Assembly (NCBI GenBank): GCA_002710015.1
Contig: PAOW01000004.1
Location: forward strand, 1 to 33,900
Reading direction: 5' to 3'
Length of the DNA stretch: 33,900 nucleotides
DNA from: Methanobacteriota archaeon
GTDB lineage: Archaea > Thermoplasmatota > Poseidoniia > Poseidoniales > Poseidoniaceae
Both the position numbers and the translations under genes were made by a program. Of the stretch, positions 27,221 to 33,900 are shown one piece after another; the first letter of the stretch is position 1, and each line of letters opens with the position of its first letter. Under the pieces are notes generated by a model. It was given only the letters and a program-made list of their open reading frames with translations. It was not told the origin of the DNA and made no database searches.

Positions 27221-27242
27221 GATTTTCAAAGAAAGGGAAAAA

Positions 27243-27530
27243 ATGAAATTATTAACCAAAGCATTAGAAAAAAAGTTGTTAGACAATGCCACTAAAAAAG
27301 ATGGTGTTGCCTACGTTAAATGGTTTAACCCTACTGGCATTGGCACTTGGTACGTAAGTGAGATGGATAAGAATGGGGTTTGTTATGGCTTGGCATGTAT
27401 GCACGAGAAAGAGTTTGGATACTTTGCCAAAGGCGAATTAGAGGCATTAAAATTGCCTTTTGGGTTAGGAATCGAGAGAGATACTTGGTTTGACCCAACA
27501 CCATTAGAAAAATGTAAGGAGTTAGCATGA
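27243..27530 (+). CDS. DUF2958-like protein
   Basis: MKLLTKALEKKLLDN...VKWFNPTGIGTWYVSEMDKNGVCYGLACMHEKEFGYFAKGELEALKLPFGLGIERDTWFDPTPL. Confidence 0.8.
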   Translation: MKLLTKALEKKLLDNATKKDGVAYVKWFNPTGIGTWYVSEMDKNGVCYGLACMHEKEFGYFAKGELEALKLPFGLGIERDTWFDPTPLEKCKELA

Positions 27531-27709
27531 ATATAATAAACTTTTTAACTGACATGGGAGTTGACGTAGTTACGTTTACTGATGACGAAAATGGTAAAGA
27601 AAAAGTAACAACCTTTAAAGGTAAGTCAGCCCATCCTAAAAAGGATGAGCCTGAGTACGAGGTTGATGAGTTTGACTTTAATTCTACTAGTAGTCCTATT
27701 CACTACTAA
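27527..27709 (+). CDS. Hypothetical acidic protein (60 aa)
   Basis: ATG overlaps upstream TGA; ends 1 nt before a convergent gene. Confidence 0.6.
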   Translation: MNIINFLTDMGVDVVTFTDDENGKEKVTTFKGKSAHPKKDEPEYEVDEFDFNSTSSPIHY

Positions 27710-28150
27710 TTACAAATCATCCCAATTGACCCCATCTTTGGATGGGGTTTTTTCTATGGGGTCAGGAACATCCATTGGTGGCTCATTATACTCCATAGGC
27801 TCTTCACCCATTGGTGGTGGCTCATTGCTCACTTGACTAGGCTTATTACAAAACAATCTCCACCTAGCAACCAAGGGATAATCTTTAATATCTGCACCTT
27901 GTCTTTCTTGTACTTGTAAACTTATCTCCACCTTATTGTTTTCTATTAACGTGGTTATTTCGTCTATCACCGCTTGTTGGTCACGATTCATTGGCATAGG
28001 TCTATTGGTTGAGTTATCCCAACCATTGTCAATTTGCATCCATGCACTAAGACGATATTCAGTTTCCATCTCTTCACCATACTCTTTTGGCATGGCTTTT
28101 AATATTTTTTGTTTGGCATTACCAAACGTAGGTTTATTACCTTGAGGCAT
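27710..28150 (-). CDS. Putative single-stranded DNA-binding protein
   Basis: Pro-rich acidic C-terminal tail ending DGVNWDDL (SSB-like tail), operon with annealing protein-like and nuclease genes. Confidence 0.5.
   Translation of the reverse strand: MPQGNKPTFGNAKQKILKAMPKEYGEEMETEYRLSAWMQIDNGWDNSTNRPMPMNRDQQAVIDEITTLIENNKVEISLQVQERQGADIKDYPLVARWRLFCNKPSQVSNEPPPMGEEPMEYNEPPMDVPDPIEKTPSKDGVNWDDL
27729..27753 (+). terminator. Rho-independent terminator, inside 3' end of the convergent CDS
   Basis: ACCCCATC-TTTG-GATGGGGT followed by TTTTT. Confidence 0.88.
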
Positions 28151-28153
28151 AAT

Positions 28154-28798
28154 TTAGTTCTCCTTATTTGCGTATATTTCATCCCAATTTGATTTTACTT
28201 TGTCCAACAAATCGTTGAACCCAAGTTTTTTCATCTCAGCTAGTTTAGGCTTGTTGCCCTCAAACCAACCAAAAAGTTGTTGCCTAGTCTTTTGTGGCAA
28301 TGTTCTTAACTCACCATCAACCCAATTTTCCCAATACTCTCTTGGTGTTTGTGATGGGTTACTTTGTGGTGGTTTATTATTCTTTTTTAAATCTTCTTCA
28401 GGATTTGCAAATTCCTCTTGGCTATAAACATGACCATGCAAACCTAATAGTTTTAGTATAACCCTGTCCTTGGCACGTTTTTCAGCCATGGCAAAAGGGT
28501 ATTGTTGTTTGTTGTTGCCACGGTCTATGTTGATGGGCATAGCCTCACCAATAGTCCATTCCTCTTTTTCTTTCCAATAACCTTTGACTAACATGACACA
28601 AATGCGTTTTTCAGCGTCATGCTCAATAATTACTGGATTGTCAAATTTGATGTTTTGGAATGAGGCTACCTTTTCAAGTGCCTTATGGTACATCACCCAT
28701 GTTCCATGACAATTCCAAAGAGCTGTCTTAGAATCTATACCAACATCTTTGCAAGTTTGTTGCACAAGTATTGGTATGTCGTGTTTCATATTATTCAT
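28154..28798 (-). CDS. Putative ssDNA-annealing/recombination protein (ERF/Rad52-type candidate)
   Basis: GNNKQQYPFAMAEKRAKDRVILKLLGLHGHVYSQEEFAN motif; gene neighbourhood. Confidence 0.5.
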   Translation of the reverse strand: MNNMKHDIPILVQQTCKDVGIDSKTALWNCHGTWVMYHKALEKVASFQNIKFDNPVIIEHDAEKRICVMLVKGYWKEKEEWTIGEAMPINIDRGNNKQQYPFAMAEKRAKDRVILKLLGLHGHVYSQEEFANPEEDLKKNNKPPQSNPSQTPREYWENWVDGELRTLPQKTRQQLFGWFEGNKPKLAEMKKLGFNDLLDKVKSNWDEIYANKEN

Positions 28799-28810
28799 AA
28801 CTTTCCTTTT

Positions 28811-28978
28811 CTAAAAATGATTGACCCACAAAAATACACAAAACATGTAAAGACCTACTAAAAATAAAAGAGGCATCATGGGTTTTAGACGTTGTAACCA
28901 CCTTACCCAAAAAGGCTTGATGGTTGGCATACGATAAATAGCATTAGAATATTTAAACATTAGCTTTGGCTTTTTCAT
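28811..28978 (-). CDS. Small membrane protein
   Basis: MKKPKLMFKYSNAIYRMPTIKPFWVRWLQRLKPMMPLLFLVGLYMFCVFLWVNHF; gaggaaag RBS; overlaps end of nuclease gene. Confidence 0.55.
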   Translation of the reverse strand: MKKPKLMFKYSNAIYRMPTIKPFWVRWLQRLKPMMPLLFLVGLYMFCVFLWVNHF

Positions 28979-29927
28979 AACTTTCCTCAAAAACTGTTTT
29001 AGCATGTTTTAAAACACTAGGTGGCTCTTGCCAACAAAGTGCATCCCATTGAGGATAGACAAGTTCAAATAATTCGCTTGTGCTTGGTGCTAACCTTAAC
29101 ATTCGTTCTGTTATTTGATTGTATTTGGATATTTGATTTGCAATATCTATGAGATTATCGTGCTTTAATTCATCACAATTATCTTGATTGTATATTACAT
29201 AATCTTGGTCATTAACGTATAACAACCATGGTGGTTGATTACCATTGAGTGCATATGCACCAGCCATTTGCCATACGTGGCTTACCTCAAACATACCAAT
29301 AGATTTAGGTAGACTTGCACTACTAAAGCCAGTCTTTGACCTACTATTTTTTCTCATCCATTTTGTTTTGAGTTCGCCTTTTCTATTGTAATCAGGCTTG
29401 GTAAAATAGGGGAGTATGTTGTTAGGCAATGGTTTGTAAATATCAGTTTCACCAATTACTTTGTTTTCTTTTGCAGTTGCCTCTTGTATTCCCATGATTG
29501 CATTTTTGGTAGTGGCTACTATTGTGTCCTTTAACATGTGCCATTTTTCTTTATCTTCACCACCATCCCATTCACGAGGGTCATAATTTTCGTAGGCACT
29601 TAACATCTCTTCAAATGTTTTACTTTCGTCAGCATTTTTAATTAATACTTTGTCACAAGCCTCTTGCACTAAACGACCACTAAGCATGGCACAATTGTCT
29701 TGACCATTCGTTTGGGGGTTTAGGTCGTCTAGGATAGTTTTTGCCCACTCACGAGCCTTTAAATCGCTATTATCGTGGGTATCCTTAATTATTTCCCATG
29801 CCTTGTTAAGTTGTGGTCTAACATAGCACTTATCAAATATAATTTTTGCACGGTCTTTACTCTTTGGATTGGAGTGATGCCCGTAGCCGTGCCGTATTGC
29901 CCACTCTTCTAATATCATGTCTACCAT
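28953..29927 (-). CDS. PD-(D/E)XK exonuclease (RecB/Cas4-like)
   Basis: VIGETDIYKPLPN ... GELKTKW ... HVWQMAGAYAL: GxxD, ExK and downstream Q motif. Confidence 0.75.
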   Translation of the reverse strand: MVDMILEEWAIRHGYGHHSNPKSKDRAKIIFDKCYVRPQLNKAWEIIKDTHDNSDLKAREWAKTILDDLNPQTNGQDNCAMLSGRLVQEACDKVLIKNADESKTFEEMLSAYENYDPREWDGGEDKEKWHMLKDTIVATTKNAIMGIQEATAKENKVIGETDIYKPLPNNILPYFTKPDYNRKGELKTKWMRKNSRSKTGFSSASLPKSIGMFEVSHVWQMAGAYALNGNQPPWLLYVNDQDYVIYNQDNCDELKHDNLIDIANQISKYNQITERMLRLAPSTSELFELVYPQWDALCWQEPPSVLKHAKTVFEESYEKAKANV

Positions 29928-30045
29928 TTAATTCCTCATTCCTTATCTTAAAACATTGCTTACACATAAGTTGTTGGCGACTTGCTAACTCACCAACATT
30001 ACAAAACCTACAAATTAGCTTGGTCGAGTTCACCCTTGTATTCAT
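29857..30045 (-). CDS. Small zinc-ribbon protein
   Basis: LICRFCNVGELASRQQLMCKQCFKIRN: two CxxC pairs. Confidence 0.6.
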   Translation of the reverse strand: MNTRVNSTKLICRFCNVGELASRQQLMCKQCFKIRNEELNGRHDIRRVGNTARLRASLQSKE

Positions 30046-30244
30046 AGTTTGCGTACCTTACTTTGTTTCCAAACCTGTCTTTTGATGTTTCCATATGCGT
30101 AACAATGTCATATTTTTCACGTAATACTAATATGATTGCACTTAGTCTCATGCTACCATATTGCTTGTAAGCATCAACTGGTGTTATAAATTTATGTTTC
30201 TTTAAGTGGCTCAAAACCTTGAATGTTTTTGTATCGAGTTTCAT
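30008..30244 (-). CDS. Winged-helix/HTH regulator (HTH_39-like)
   Basis: FKVLSHLKKHKFITPVDAYKQYGSMRLSAIILVLREKYDIVTHM. Confidence 0.7.
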   Translation of the reverse strand: MKLDTKTFKVLSHLKKHKFITPVDAYKQYGSMRLSAIILVLREKYDIVTHMETSKDRFGNKVRYANYEYKGELDQANL

Positions 30245-30276
30245 AATGTGTCCTTTTTGGTTATGGTTTACATTAA

Positions 30277-30305
30277 CATATAATGCTATTGACTTATTGT
30301 GTCAA
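30277..30305 (-). promoter_or_regulatory. Divergent promoter P6r
   Basis: Reverse strand TTGACA-17-TATATG. Confidence 0.7.
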
Positions 30306-30317
30306 GTGTCTTATATA
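30289..30317 (+). promoter_or_regulatory. Divergent promoter P6f
   Basis: TTGACT-17-TATATA; overlaps P6r. Confidence 0.8.
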
Positions 30318-30349
30318 GATAACATTAGAAACACACAAAAGGTATAGTT

Positions 30350-30559
30350 ATGACGTTAAATGAATGGCGATTAAAAAGGTCTTATTCATATCGCAAGTTA
30401 GCCAAGATTCTAGGGGCTGGTGGTGCTACTACAATACGTAGATGGTGCTTACCCAAGGAACACCCACAAAGTCTTGTGCCTAGTCAAAAATACATGACCA
30501 TGATTGTTGATATTAGTAATGGCGAGGTCATGCCAAACGACTTTTACATAACAAGATGA
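30350..30559 (+). CDS. HTH transcriptional regulator (Cro/XRE-like)
   Basis: MTLNEWRLKRSYSYRKLAKILGAGGATTIRRWC...VMPNDFY. Confidence 0.75.
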   Translation: MTLNEWRLKRSYSYRKLAKILGAGGATTIRRWCLPKEHPQSLVPSQKYMTMIVDISNGEVMPNDFYITR

Positions 30560-30894
30560 AAAATGAGGAACGATTACAAACCCAAGTGGTCGAGTATCTA
30601 AAGTATGCCTTGCCAAAGGATAGTTTTTTTCACCACTCACCTAACGAGGGTAGGCGACACGTTAACTTTATGGTCAAGCTAAAGAAAATGGGGTTTAAAG
30701 CTGGTTTTCCTGATATAGTAATATGGGTAAAGGGTAAGCCAACCTTGTTTATTGAGTTAAAGGTGGGAAAGAATAAACTTACACAAAACCAAATTGATGT
30801 AAGAGATACTTTGTTGTCTTTAGGTCACAAGTATTGTGTGGCTTACAATTTGATTGACGTAGATAATTTTTTGAAAAAAGAGTTGACAACATGA
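30556..30894 (+). CDS. VRR-NUC domain nuclease
   Basis: HHSPNEGRRHVNFMVKLKKMGFKAGFPDIVIWVKGKPTLFIELKVGKNKLTQNQ. Confidence 0.88.
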   Translation: MKNEERLQTQVVEYLKYALPKDSFFHHSPNEGRRHVNFMVKLKKMGFKAGFPDIVIWVKGKPTLFIELKVGKNKLTQNQIDVRDTLLSLGHKYCVAYNLIDVDNFLKKELTT

Positions 30895-30911
30895 GTGATG
30901 ATAAAGATAAT
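30883..30911 (+). promoter_or_regulatory. Candidate promoter ahead of the packaging/late genes
   Basis: TTGACA-17-GATAAT, followed by TCGAGTTTACTCGA palindrome. Confidence 0.55.
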
Positions 30912-31229
30912 CGAGTTTACTCGACAAGCACTGCAAAGCATAGCAAAGCTACTAGCAATGCAGATAGCACTGCATTAAATTTACTGAGAATAAATAATAT
31001 AATAAATAGCACTGCTAAGAACACAAACTTTCGCTATAAAAAACGTGTGAGTGATAGCAAATTTGACCCTGTGAGAGAGTTAGAACGTAGGGTATTAGAT
31101 AAACTTAGACCAATGTATAGTTGGGAAAATTTTAAAGAATTAATGATTGCTATAAATTCATTGACTAACTTTGAAAAAATGGAATATCTACGCAAGTTAG
31201 AAATTAACTTGAAAAACATGAATAAATAA
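30891..31229 (+). CDS. Hypothetical protein
   Basis: 112 aa; ATGA overlap with VRR-NUC gene. Confidence 0.6.
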   Translation: MSDDKDNRVYSTSTAKHSKATSNADSTALNLLRINNIINSTAKNTNFRYKKRVSDSKFDPVRELERRVLDKLRPMYSWENFKELMIAINSLTNFEKMEYLRKLEINLKNMNK

Positions 31230-31264
31230 TCTAACTTTGATTACGTAAAGGGTGTTAGGAAAGT

Positions 31265-31293
31265 TAATTAAGATTTTCGCCTTAATTTTTAGT
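31265..31293 (+). terminator. Weak AT-rich terminator-like hairpin
   Basis: AATTAAG-attttcgc-CTTAATT + TTT. Confidence 0.45.
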
Positions 31294-31343
31294 ACACTTT
31301 AGGTAATCCTCCCCTTATGCCCTTTACACTTAGAGGGTATTGT

Positions 31344-31757
31344 ATGGCAAGAAAACCAAGAATAACAAAAGCACAAATGACACATATTTGTGACTTACTT
31401 TGTGATGGCAAAAGCCTAACCTCAATTTGTGACAATGATTCCACGTTACCTAGCTGGAGAACCTTTTTACGTCATGTTAAAGAGGATGAAACTGCTTATG
31501 AGCAATATAGAACTGCACGTACTTTACAATGTGAGGTGATGAGGGATGCTATAATTGATTTGGTAGAGAAACCATTGCCAACTGACCCTAAGTTAGCAAT
31601 GGCTGAGGTACAAAGACGTAGGCTAGAGGCTGACCATAAAGACAAGCATATTCGCCAAATGCAACCAAGTGGACTTAGAAACAAGCCAGAAGATACACAA
31701 AATGGTAGTGGAAAGGTCACTTTAATTTGGGGCAATGCTCATGTCGAAACAACGTAA
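31344..31757 (+). CDS. terS: Terminase small subunit
   Basis: ARKPRITKAQMTHICDLLCDGKSLTSICDNDSTLPSWRTFLRHVKEDETAYEQYRTARTLQCEVMRDAIIDLV; upstream of TerL. Confidence 0.82.
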   Translation: MARKPRITKAQMTHICDLLCDGKSLTSICDNDSTLPSWRTFLRHVKEDETAYEQYRTARTLQCEVMRDAIIDLVEKPLPTDPKLAMAEVQRRRLEADHKDKHIRQMQPSGLRNKPEDTQNGSGKVTLIWGNAHVETT

Positions 31758-32079
31758 GTCATTGATATTAAAAGATTGTGTAGCTAAGAATGTGTGTGAG
31801 TTAAGGCAAAGTGTCAGCAATCACGCACACGAGGATGACAATGCTAATGATACGCACAATCACTTGCAAAATTACATAATAGATATTATGCGACAAACAG
31901 AATGTAATAAAAACAATGACTTAGCTTTTACCAAGGCAAAAACTATCACGTATGCGACCCCACCGTACGTTTTTTTTCGCAAAGTGACCGACCCCCCGTA
32001 CCCCCCAAAACTGGTCGCACCCTCTATAACGCATAATAGACTTGTGAGAGTGTCTAACCCACATTGTGAGTGTTCATAG
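31741..32079 (+). CDS. Hypothetical protein between terS and terL
   Basis: ORF overlapping both neighbours; 3' third lies in a C-rich tract, so coding status uncertain. Confidence 0.4.
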   Translation: MSKQRKSLILKDCVAKNVCELRQSVSNHAHEDDNANDTHNHLQNYIIDIMRQTECNKNNDLAFTKAKTITYATPPYVFFRKVTDPPYPPKLVAPSITHNRLVRVSNPHCECS

Positions 32080-33386
32080 TGCAAATAGAGATTCCCTACA
32101 CTCCACGACCCTTACAAGCCGAGTTACATGAGGCTTTGGACAAACATAGATGGGCAGTGGTCGTTTGTCATAGAAGATTTGGTAAAACAGTTATGGCGAT
32201 AAACCATTTGTTACGTCATGCAGTTCTTTGTGAAAAACCAAATCCAAGAGTTTCGTATATTGCACCCACGTTTACACAAGCCAAACGTATTGCTTTTGAT
32301 TATTTAAAAGTTTTCGCAGAAAAAATACCAATGGTACGTTTTCACGAAACTGAATTAAGGTGCGATTTGCCTAATGGTGGTCGTATCCAATTGCTAGGGG
32401 CAGAAAATCCATCAAGCCTACGAGGTATTTATTTAGATTATTGTGTACTTGATGAAAGTGCAGATATGCCCGAAAGCCTTTTTCCTGAGGTAATAAGACC
32501 AGCTTTGGCAGATAGGAAAGGGGGTGCATTGTTTATTGGAACACCAAGAGGGCAAAATAGTTTTTATGATTTATACGAAAGTGCAAAAGCTACAGAGGGT
32601 TGGTACACAAAAACATTTAAGGCAAGTGAAACAAAAATTTTAGATGATGAAGAGTTAAATGCTAGTAAGAGCATGATGACAAAAGACCAATACGACCAAG
32701 AATTTGAATGTAGTTGGGTTGCTAACGTGGCTGGTAGTATCTATGGCAAGTACCTAGCAACAGCCATGGAAGAGGGTAGAATTACAAAAGTGCCTTACGA
32801 AAGAGGTGCAAAAGTCGATACATTTTGGGATTTGGGTATAGGGGATAGTACCGCGATAATTTTTGCACAAAAGATTGGTAGAGCAATCCATATTATTGAT
32901 TATTTTGAGGCAAGGGGTGAGGGTCTTGATTTTTATGCTAAAATATTGCAAAATAAGAGTTATTTGTACGATTCTCACTATGCACCACACGATATTGATG
33001 TAAGAGAGTTGGGTACAGGCAAGAGTAGAAGAGAAATAGCATGGGAGTTAGGCATAAATTTTAGGGTTGTACCTAAACTACCCATAGAGGATGGAATACA
33101 TGCTGGTCAAATTACGTTATCACGTTGTTGGTTTGATAAAGAAAACACGAAACCTCTTTTGGAGTGCCTACGACAATATCACAGGGCATATAATGAACGT
33201 CTTAGGTCGTTTCACAAAAAACCAGTCCACGACTGGTCAAGCCACGGTGCAGATGCGTTTAGATACCTTGCAACAGGAATACGAGAAACAAAAACGTGGC
33301 AAGAAAAAGCACCCCAAAGGATTGCAGAAAGCACGTATGACCCGTTCAACCAACAAGGGGAAAAAGAAATAGGAGTAGTTTTATGA
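32079..33386 (+). CDS. terL: Terminase large subunit
   Basis: Walker A-like HRRFGKT, Walker B YCVLDE, FIGTPRG, FWDLGIGDSTAI nuclease motif; GTG start at 32079 (or 32070). Confidence 0.93.
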   Translation: MQIEIPYTPRPLQAELHEALDKHRWAVVVCHRRFGKTVMAINHLLRHAVLCEKPNPRVSYIAPTFTQAKRIAFDYLKVFAEKIPMVRFHETELRCDLPNGGRIQLLGAENPSSLRGIYLDYCVLDESADMPESLFPEVIRPALADRKGGALFIGTPRGQNSFYDLYESAKATEGWYTKTFKASETKILDDEELNASKSMMTKDQYDQEFECSWVANVAGSIYGKYLATAMEEGRITKVPYERGAKVDTFWDLGIGDSTAIIFAQKIGRAIHIIDYFEARGEGLDFYAKILQNKSYLYDSHYAPHDIDVRELGTGKSRREIAWELGINFRVVPKLPIEDGIHAGQITLSRCWFDKENTKPLLECLRQYHRAYNERLRSFHKKPVHDWSSHGADAFRYLATGIRETKTWQEKAPQRIAESTYDPFNQQGEKEIGVVL

Positions 33387-33652
33387 GTTTTTTACGACCC
33401 AAGGTAACAGTAAATCCACCTGAAATACCACCACCACCACCCGCAGTGCCAATGAAACCTGTTACTCCAAAGGCGGCGACTGAGGTTGAGAAAAAAAGAA
33501 CTGATAAAAAACGTGTAGCTACTGAGGATACCATTTTGACAGGTCCTAAAGGGGTTTTAGAAGAAGCTCCATTGTCTTTTGCAAGTCTTATGAGTACGGC
33601 TGACATGAAAAAGATGGAAAATTTTTTAACAAATGGTAAAACGAAATATTAA
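33383..33652 (+). CDS. Small proline-rich protein preceding portal
   Basis: MSFLRPKVTVNPPEIPPPPPAVPMKP...; position between TerL and portal. Confidence 0.7.
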   Translation: MSFLRPKVTVNPPEIPPPPPAVPMKPVTPKAATEVEKKRTDKKRVATEDTILTGPKGVLEEAPLSFASLMSTADMKKMENFLTNGKTKY

Positions 33653-33664
33653 GGGAGTGTAAAT

Positions 33665-33900
33665 ATGCCAACTGAAACAACCGCAGAAGACCAACAAAAT
33701 ATTGCTACGCAAAACACCAATAGAAAAGTCCAAACAAATCTAAAAATGACAGATGAGGAGTTGGATACTATTGGTACAACCAATGTAACTCAACAAAATG
33801 CAAAGTCATTGACGGATGAGATGAGGAACAACAAACCTAATTACTCAGGTCCTTTTGGTGTTCCTACCCCTGTTACGGGTGCAATGAACGTAATGGCTAA
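33665..33900 (+). CDS. Hypothetical protein, truncated at window end
   Basis: MPTETTAEDQQNIATQNTNRKVQTNLKMTDEELDTIGTTNVTQ... open to the window edge. Confidence 0.6.
   Translation, partial: MPTETTAEDQQNIATQNTNRKVQTNLKMTDEELDTIGTTNVTQQNAKSLTDEMRNNKPNYSGPFGVPTPVTGAMNVMA

Noticed and set aside
29846-30085. Plus-strand ORF of 79 aa antisense to nuclease/zinc-ribbon/HTH genes
   Set aside because: Overlaps three supported minus-strand genes and has no promoter or motif support.
33091-33372. Out-of-frame ORF (93 aa) inside terL
   Set aside because: Within the conserved TerL frame; Lys-rich composition reflects the alternative reading of AAA-rich codons.
1-33900. CRISPR arrays, integrase/transposase, tRNA genes, tmRNA
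   Set aside because: No regularly spaced repeats, recombinase motifs or tRNA cloverleafs were recognised on reading; absence is by eye only and should be confirmed with tRNAscan/CRISPR finders.

Overview
The window is almost certainly most of one AT-rich tailed-phage genome of podovirus type, resembling marine/pelagiphage-like podoviruses. It opens inside a portal (head-tail connector) gene and closes with TerS, TerL and the genes normally found just before portal, so the sequence looks like a circularly permuted genome unit. Plus-strand late genes (1-21.6 kb) encode portal, scaffold, capsid, an RCC1-like propeller protein, tail tubular proteins, four ejection/internal virion proteins, a T7-gp17-like tail fibre, and a holin/M15 endolysin cassette with several tiny Lys/Arg-rich proteins. 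The accessory/early region (21.6-31.2 kb) has bidirectional operons driven by a family of TTGACN-17-TATATT promoters. It carries a papain-like cysteine-protease candidate, a likely ADP-ribosyltransferase, a Mom-like DNA-modification protein, a small protein ending in a beta-clamp motif (QLNLF), a GC-rich structured-RNA candidate upstream of a DUF2958 gene, and a recombination set (SSB-like, annealing-protein-like, PD-(D/E)XK nuclease, VRR-NUC). Two divergent HTH regulators share overlapping promoters. I recognised no DNA polymerase, helicase, primase, RNA polymerase, integrase, tRNA or CRISPR. The strongest leads are: (a) the structured RNA at 27.1-27.2 kb; (b) the protease + ADP-ribosyltransferase operon directly behind a strong early promoter; (c) an intergenic hairpin whose loop is complementary to early-mRNA leaders; (d) 10-bp-phased GAC repeats shared by the early promoters; and (e) clamp-binding motifs in a phage with no recognisable replisome. 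All family calls come from reading motifs by eye; no database search was run.
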